Notes under the pieces: model-generated | The model's database searches: none | Seen by the model: the letters and a program-made list of their open reading frames with translations, nothing else | What the model was told of the DNA's origin: nothing | Part shown: positions 6,627 through 10,523 of the stretch, in pieces | How positions within the stretch are numbered: the stretch's first letter is position 1 | Layout of the letters: each line of letters begins with the position of its first letter | Position numbers and translations under genes: made by a program | Source of the DNA: Candidatus Hydrogenedentota bacterium | GTDB lineage: Bacteria > Hydrogenedentota > Hydrogenedentia > Hydrogenedentales > SLHB01 | Reading direction: 5' to 3' | Assembly: GCA_003552765.1 (NCBI GenBank) | Contig: PUOI01000453.1 | Location: forward strand, 1-10,523 | DNA: 10,523 nucleotides

Positions 6627-7532
6627 TCACGCTTGCTTTTCCGGGGTTTCCTCGGCGCGCGGCGTGCTGGTGTTATTATTGCTCACCGGACGCCGCTGGG
6701 GCGACACCAGGGTCATGTTCTTGGCCTGCATTCCATCTTCTCCGTTCTCGGCGTGCGCGAGGTCGAATTCGAGGATGATATTGCGGCTGGGCAGTTCCTT
6801 GTAATTGACCTCGGGCGGAAGCTGGGAGTCGTGAAAGAACACTGCTTCGTACGGCGAACCCGGCTGGCGCGAGTCCACCTTCCAAAGGTCCGTGTCGATA
6901 ACCCGCATGAACCGCAGAAACCCAAACCCTTTTCCGCTGTGCATGTAGCACACGCCCCGGACACGGGAGCCTATCTCGCCCCAGGCGGGGCCGGATTTCG
7001 ACGCCTGTACGCTGGGGAGAAGATTTGGAACAAGATAGCCGGACATGAACACGTCCGCCTCACGGCGAAGCTCGCCCGACACATTTTCGAAGGCCACGAT
7101 CTCTACGCGGCATCCCGAGTTCTGCATGGCTTGCACGACACGCGTGAAATCGCCGTCACCCGTGGCCAAAAGAACGTTTTCAATGTTCTTGGACTGAAGA
7201 AGGGCGTCCACGGCCATGTCGAGATCCGCATTCGCCTTCCCAAACCGGTTGCCTTTGTCATCAATGTACCACTTGACATGTTTTTCGATTACTTTGTAGC
7301 CGAAATCACGCAGCATGGAAAAGAAATTGTTCTGGTTTTCTCGATATTCATAGTCTTGCTCGGCCCGGTCGAAATCATATGTTACGTAAGCGTTCAAGCG
7401 GACCGGTTCCGCATCGCCGCGGCACGCGAATTCGCGTAAGACGTCGTATCGCATGCCATATCCCCCATTCCGGGCGATGTTGGCCACGTCCACATAGACG
7501 CCCACTCTGGTGTTACTTCTCAAGTGTGACAT
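6627..7532 (-). CDS. NYN-domain nuclease-like protein fused to a cold-shock domain
   Basis: A 301-residue predicted cytoplasmic RNA-acting protein. Residues about 8-170 form a NYN (LabA/DUF88, PIN-like) domain. Its acidic metal site is visible as D15 in YVDVANIA, D103 and D105 in NADLDMAVDA, and D126 and D128 in ATGDGDF. Residues about 190-277 look like a cold-shock domain: RNP1-like KGFGFLRF (201-208), RNP2-like VFFHDS (231-236) and the closing strand GMQAKNMTLV. The last 20 or so residues are polar and probably disordered. NYN domains are known or predicted RNases, and cold-shock domains bind single-stranded RNA or DNA, so a targeted RNase is a reasonable inference. GAGGGG sits 4 nt before the ATG. 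The gene is divergent from the FHA/HD-GYP gene. A 273-codon plus-strand frame across it is a shadow. Confidence 0.85.
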   Translation of the reverse strand: MSHLRSNTRVGVYVDVANIARNGGYGMRYDVLREFACRGDAEPVRLNAYVTYDFDRAEQDYEYRENQNNFFSMLRDFGYKVIEKHVKWYIDDKGNRFGKANADLDMAVDALLQSKNIENVLLATGDGDFTRVVQAMQNSGCRVEIVAFENVSGELRREADVFMSGYLVPNLLPSVQASKSGPAWGEIGSRVRGVCYMHSGKGFGFLRFMRVIDTDLWKVDSRQPGSPYEAVFFHDSQLPPEVNYKELPSRNIILEFDLAHAENGEDGMQAKNMTLVSPQRRPVSNNNTSTPRAEETPEKQA

Positions 7533-7624
7533 ACTTCCCCTCTTTCGTTTTCAATATAATGGTGTAAGGAGTCCCCCACTCGCCCCGAAGACGACAGCAA
7601 CCCCTCGCAGGCGGTACAGGCTGG

Positions 7625-7630
7625 ATTATA
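7625..7630 (-). promoter_or_regulatory. Candidate -10 box for the NYN/cold-shock gene
   Basis: The minus strand reads TATAAT, a perfect -10 hexamer, about 95 nt before the start codon. No good -35 box is seen at the usual spacing. A second AT-rich candidate (TATATT, about 7553-7558 on the plus strand) lies closer to the start. Confidence 0.35.
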
Positions 7631-7646
7631 CCGCAAAGCCGGACGC

Positions 7647-7664
7647 GGCCGCACGAAAGCGGCC
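7647..7664. other. GC-rich hairpin between divergent promoters
   Basis: GGCCGC (7647-7652) and GCGGCC (7659-7664) can form a 6-bp stem with loop ACGAAA. It lies midway between the two outward-facing -10 boxes, so it might be an operator or simply GC-rich sequence. Confidence 0.3.
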
Positions 7665-7687
7665 GGGCCCGCCGGCGCAACAACGTG

Positions 7688-7696
7688 TGGTATAGT
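7688..7696 (+). promoter_or_regulatory. Extended -10 promoter of the FHA/HD-GYP gene
   Basis: TG, one base, then TATAGT (7691-7696) fits an extended -10 promoter, which can work without a good -35 box; none is visible. Transcription would start near 7703, giving a leader of about 44 nt that contains the AGGAG at 7734-7738, 8 nt before the ATG. Confidence 0.45.
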
Positions 7697-7746
7697 TTTA
7701 GGCACAAAATACGTGCTTTCGCTGTTGCCGGTCAGGAGCAAGCCCC

Positions 7747-9471
7747 ATGGTTCAAAGCCATCTCGTCGTCATCACGGGCCCTTTGCAGGGCCAAGCCTTC
7801 CCCATAAGCGGCTCGATTTCCATCGGCCGAAGTCCCGAAAACGACCTGCAACTGAACGATCTCCAGGTTTCCCGGCATCACGCCATGGTGCGCCGGACCG
7901 AGGGGGGCGTCTATCTTCACGACCTTGACAGCGGCAATGGCGTCTACGTCAACGAGCGCCGGATCAAGGAATCCAAACTCACGGATGGCGACATCATCGC
8001 CGTTGGGCCGGTGCAACTGCGGTATGTCAAGCTGGCGGGATCGCGGCCGTCCGACACCCCGAGCAGCGTGCGCTACATGAGCAATCCCGGCGGAGAGGTT
8101 CAGGCCGAGGCAGCGCGGAACGTGTTCGACACGTTCTTCCAAAGGGCCGAACAAGAGGCGCCGGAGAGCGGCAGCGGCGAATTCAAGGCCGTTCAGGCCC
8201 GGTTGGCGGCGCTGTACCGCGCCAATCAGATCATTGCGAGCGAGCAGGACCTTGGCCGCCTTTTCAAGCGGGTGCTCGACCAAGTTTTCGCGCTTACGCC
8301 CGCGCATAACGGCGGAATCCTTCTAAAACGCGGCGAGCCAGGCGAATTGGTCACGGAATACGCGCGCTCCGGCGAAGGCCAAAACGAGGTGTGCATCAGT
8401 TCGACCATCGTGGACCGGGCCTTTCGCAACGATGAGGCGATCATCACCTGCAACGCGGCGGACGACAGCCGCTTCGGAACCGGCTCCAGTATTATTTCTT
8501 ATAATATCGCGTCCGCCATGTGCGCGCCCATGAGCCACCAAGGGGAAACGCTGGGCGTGATTTATGTGGACACGCGCGGCGCCCCCGGGGCCTTCTCTCA
8601 AAGCGATCTGGAGCTTTTGGTCGCATTGGCCGGTCCCGCCGCCATCGCAATCAAGAACGCCCAATATGTGGCTCAGCTCGAACAGGCGTACCACGACACC
8701 CTCACCGGCCTAGCCAACGCGATCGAGTTGCGCGACCACTATACCGTGGGCCATACATGGCGCGTGACGAACATCGCCATTGAAATGGCGCGCGCCCTCG
8801 GCTGGGACGAGGAACGGCTCCGGCTGTGTCAGATGGGCGGCATTCTTCACGACGTCGGCAAGATCGCCATAGACGACGCCATCTTGCGCAAACCCGGCCC
8901 GCTGACGGACGAGGAGTTCGAGCAGATGAAGCAGCATCCCGAACACGGGGCGCGCATGATGCAAGACATCGATTTCCTGCTCCCGCTGATTCCCTTTGCG
9001 CTGCATCACCACGAGCGCTACGACGGGACAGGCTATCCCGAAGGTTTGGCCGCGGAGGACATTCCCATCGAGGGGAGACTGCTCGCCGTGGCCGATGCGT
9101 TCGACGCCATGACGAGCCACCGTCCCTACCGCAGCGCCCTGGACCCCGCCGACGCCGTTCGGCGCATAGAAGAAGGCAAGGGCACGCAATTTGATCCCGA
9201 ATGCGCCGACGCCTTCCTATCGTGCTACCGGGAAGGCCGAATCGCCCATATCCTTCAAGATTACCACCGCGGCGCGCGCAGTATTGCGTGCCCCTTCTGT
9301 TCCACACACCTCCCCGTGTCCAAGGATACAGCCGTGGGGGATCGCCTGACCTGCACGGTGTGCCATCGTTCCATCCGCCTGTGCGAACGGGACGGGGTTT
9401 GGCACGGCGAGCGTATCAGCGCCGCCGGGACAGGCCAGGTTCAACCCTTCCCCAAACCGGGGGACGTTTAA
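7747..9471 (+). CDS. FHA-GAF-HD-GYP signalling protein with C-terminal zinc ribbon
   Basis: A 574-residue soluble protein, predicted to be a cyclic-di-GMP phosphodiesterase under two sensory inputs. Residues 1-97 are an FHA domain, which binds phosphothreonine: GRS at 27-29, SRHH at 42-45 and the SGNGVYVN loop. Residues about 150-310 are a GAF domain. Residues about 315-500 are HD-GYP: H336 in VGHTWRV, HD at 368-369, H397 and H400 in QHPEHG, HH at 421-422, the GYP loop in DGTGYPEG (426-433) and D450 in VADAFDAM. All the usual metal ligands appear present, so an active enzyme is likely. The end holds a four-cysteine zinc ribbon (C515, C518, C536, C539) that is not a standard part of HD-GYP proteins. 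The FHA domain suggests input from Ser/Thr kinases. AGGAG precedes the ATG. Repeat element B follows the stop codon at once. Confidence 0.93.
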   Translation: MVQSHLVVITGPLQGQAFPISGSISIGRSPENDLQLNDLQVSRHHAMVRRTEGGVYLHDLDSGNGVYVNERRIKESKLTDGDIIAVGPVQLRYVKLAGSRPSDTPSSVRYMSNPGGEVQAEAARNVFDTFFQRAEQEAPESGSGEFKAVQARLAALYRANQIIASEQDLGRLFKRVLDQVFALTPAHNGGILLKRGEPGELVTEYARSGEGQNEVCISSTIVDRAFRNDEAIITCNAADDSRFGTGSSIISYNIASAMCAPMSHQGETLGVIYVDTRGAPGAFSQSDLELLVALAGPAAIAIKNAQYVAQLEQAYHDTLTGLANAIELRDHYTVGHTWRVTNIAIEMARALGWDEERLRLCQMGGILHDVGKIAIDDAILRKPGPLTDEEFEQMKQHPEHGARMMQDIDFLLPLIPFALHHHERYDGTGYPEGLAAEDIPIEGRLLAVADAFDAMTSHRPYRSALDPADAVRRIEEGKGTQFDPECADAFLSCYREGRIAHILQDYHRGARSIACPFCSTHLPVSKDTAVGDRLTCTVCHRSIRLCERDGVWHGERISAAGTGQVQPFPKPGDV

Positions 9472-9683
9472 GGCGTTGAAAGCGCCATGGGAATTAGCCT
9501 GGGGCAAGCGAAGCGCAGCCCCAGGGATAGGACGTCCCCGGGTGTCCGTCCTGAAGGGACGGAACAAAGGCGCGGCGCTTGCTTCGGTCCTTCGGTCCCT
9601 TCAGAACCACTTCCTGTGGTGGCCTATGACCTGGGACTGCGCTTCGCTTGTCCCAGGCTACTGTCTATCGCGCCTCTGGCGCG
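9472..9683. repeat. REP/BIME-like palindromic element B
   Basis: Starts at the base after the HD-GYP stop codon. Parts in order: an outer hairpin GGCGTT-gaa-AGCGCC (9472-9486), TTAG (9494-9497, in place of GTAG), a 28-nt palindrome with arms CCTGGGGC/GCCCCAGG (9498-9525), an interior with CCGTCC/GGACGG (9546-9562), an imperfect 9-nt duplication (TTCGGTCC repeated), a hairpin ACCAC/GTGGT (9606-9620), an inverted palindrome (9630-9657), CTAC (9658-9661), and an outer hairpin CGCGCC/GGCGCG (9669-9683). The outer arms match those of element A in the same orientation. The interior matches the reverse complement of A's interior. It holds a single unit where A holds two. The position suggests it ends or protects the HD-GYP transcript. 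Confidence 0.75.
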
Positions 9684-9858
9684 TGTTTGGGCCTCTATCT
9701 CGTGGTCTTGACCGAACGCTTGTCAAAGTCTGTGTATCTTTGCGCCCGCCTAGAGTGCCTGTGTGATGATAATCCGCGCTCAATCCTGCCGCCCAAAGGG
9801 ATGACAGCAGAGGCATTCCCCCGGCGGTCCGGGCATGGACCTCCAGCCCCGAAAGATG
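9684..9858. other. Intergenic region before the glycosyltransferase
   Basis: No gene or strong hairpin is seen. TTGACC at 9708-9713 resembles a -35 box, but the nearest -10-like sequence (TATCTT, 9735-9740) is 21 nt away, too far for a confident call. Confidence 0.4.
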
Positions 9859-9864
9859 TATACT
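9859..9864 (+). promoter_or_regulatory. Candidate -10 box very close to the glycosyltransferase start
   Basis: TATACT, five of six consensus bases, ends 6 nt before the ATG at 9871. A weak ATGGAC (9835-9840) stands 18 nt upstream as a possible -35. If used, transcription would begin at or next to the start codon, giving a leaderless message. This fits the absence of a Shine-Dalgarno sequence. Confidence 0.35.
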
Positions 9865-9870
9865 CAGGCC

Positions 9871-10523
9871 ATGCGAACCTTATTCAACGCCTTACAAGCG
9901 GGAAACCGAAGCGGCACCGGCGTCTATGCCTACGAGCTGGCGCGGGTGCTGCCCATCATTGAACAGGGTCCGGATGTCTCCGTGCTCTGGCCCGAAGGAT
10001 TGCCCACGCCAAATCCCGCCCACGCGGCGTTGTGGGAAGAGCACGCCATCCGCATGCCGGTCGATCCCATGCGCCGGCGGCTCGTGACCGAACACTGGGG
10101 CATAACCCGCCTTGCGGCCGAGGCCAAGGCGGACCTCGTGCATTATCCCGCCAACTTCGGGGCGGCGCTGGCGCGGGTCCCCACCGTGGTCACCGTGCAC
10201 GACCTGAGCTTTTTCCGGAACCCCGAGTGGTTCAGGCCCCTGCACGCCCGCTACTACCGGCTGGCGGCGCGCCGCACCATTCCGCGCGCCATGCGTGTCA
10301 TAGCGGATTCCGAGGCGACGGCGGCGGACCTTGAGTCCTACCTTCGTATCCCCCGCAAACGAATCGATGTCATCCCACTCGGGGTGGATCCGCATTTCAC
10401 CCGCGCCCCGGCGGAGGAGCAAGAGCGGGTGCGCGTGCGCCATGGCTTGCCCCAAGACTTTGTGCTGTATTACGGCACCCTGGAGCCCCGCAAGAACCTT
10501 CCACGCCTTATCCGCGCCTGGGA
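9871..10523 (+). CDS. GT4-family glycosyltransferase, N-terminal part
   Basis: An open frame of 217 codons runs off the window end. It is the N-terminal domain and linker of a GT-B fold glycosyltransferase, family 4, which transfers sugar from a nucleotide-sugar donor, usually to polysaccharide or glycolipid. Visible landmarks: the Gly-rich acceptor loop SGTGVYAYELARVL (14-27), TVHDLSFFRNPEWF (108-121), ADSEATAADL (145-154), VIPLGVDP (167-174) and YGTLEPRKNL (201-210), which opens the donor-binding domain. This pattern resembles mannosyl- or rhamnosyltransferases of O-antigen and exopolysaccharide clusters, but sugar and acceptor cannot be named. An in-frame ATG at 9856 exists. I prefer 9871 because the first beta strand (RTLFNAL) starts there. 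Neither start has a good Shine-Dalgarno. A minus-strand frame at 9892-10455 is a shadow. Confidence 0.88.
   Translation, partial: MRTLFNALQAGNRSGTGVYAYELARVLPIIEQGPDVSVLWPEGLPTPNPAHAALWEEHAIRMPVDPMRRRLVTEHWGITRLAAEAKADLVHYPANFGAALARVPTVVTVHDLSFFRNPEWFRPLHARYYRLAARRTIPRAMRVIADSEATAADLESYLRIPRKRIDVIPLGVDPHFTRAPAEEQERVRVRHGLPQDFVLYYGTLEPRKNLPRLIRAW

Noticed and set aside
6618..7439. 273-codon plus-strand frame
   Set aside because: It mirrors the NYN/cold-shock gene on the other strand and shows no domain.
8702..9307. 201-codon minus-strand frame
   Set aside because: It is antisense to the HD-GYP domain and Arg-rich, typical of a shadow frame.

Overview
The window is GC-rich bacterial DNA carrying seven recognisable protein genes and one apparent gene remnant, mostly as separate single-gene transcription units. 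Two blocks of palindromic repeats lie in the non-coding stretches. Several features fit a Planctomycetota- or Hydrogenedentota-like environmental bacterium: an exported beta-helix type leader, an alkaline phosphatase superfamily enzyme with a motif set common in those groups, an FHA-GAF-HD-GYP signalling protein, and long repeat-filled intergenic regions. This placement is inference only. There is no rRNA, tRNA or marker gene to settle it.

Layout. Positions 1-766 hold no credible gene. They contain a hairpin-rich repeat (1-205), a featureless stretch (206-361) and a REP/BIME-like element called A here (362-690). Element A has three copies of a 28-nt palindrome with GTAG and CTAC tetranucleotides at its outer edges. 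A secreted glycerophosphodiester phosphodiesterase lies on the minus strand at 767-1816. Divergent from it on the plus strand are a DUF1186/SEC-C protein (2077-2949), an aldo/keto reductase (3226-4224) and an alkaline phosphatase superfamily phosphohydrolase (4298-5995). A short signal-peptide ORF (6192-6479) looks like the stump of a beta-helix protein. It faces a minus-strand NYN-domain/cold-shock-domain fusion (6627-7532), with a composite hairpin terminator between them. A divergent promoter region separates the NYN gene from a large FHA-GAF-HD-GYP-zinc ribbon protein (7747-9471). Element B (9472-9683) begins directly after the stop codon of that gene. The window ends inside a GT4-type glycosyltransferase (9871 onward).

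Functional reading. Two enzymes act on phosphate esters: the exported GlpQ-like enzyme and the alkaline phosphatase superfamily protein. Two proteins are probably regulatory: a predicted RNA-binding nuclease and a predicted cyclic-di-GMP phosphodiesterase with phosphopeptide-binding and sensory domains. There is no clear shared pathway and no operon beyond possible AKR-phosphohydrolase read-through. The most unusual content is the pair of REP-like elements. They share the same outer arms, but the interior of B is inverted relative to A, and one palindrome carries a paired substitution that keeps its stem.
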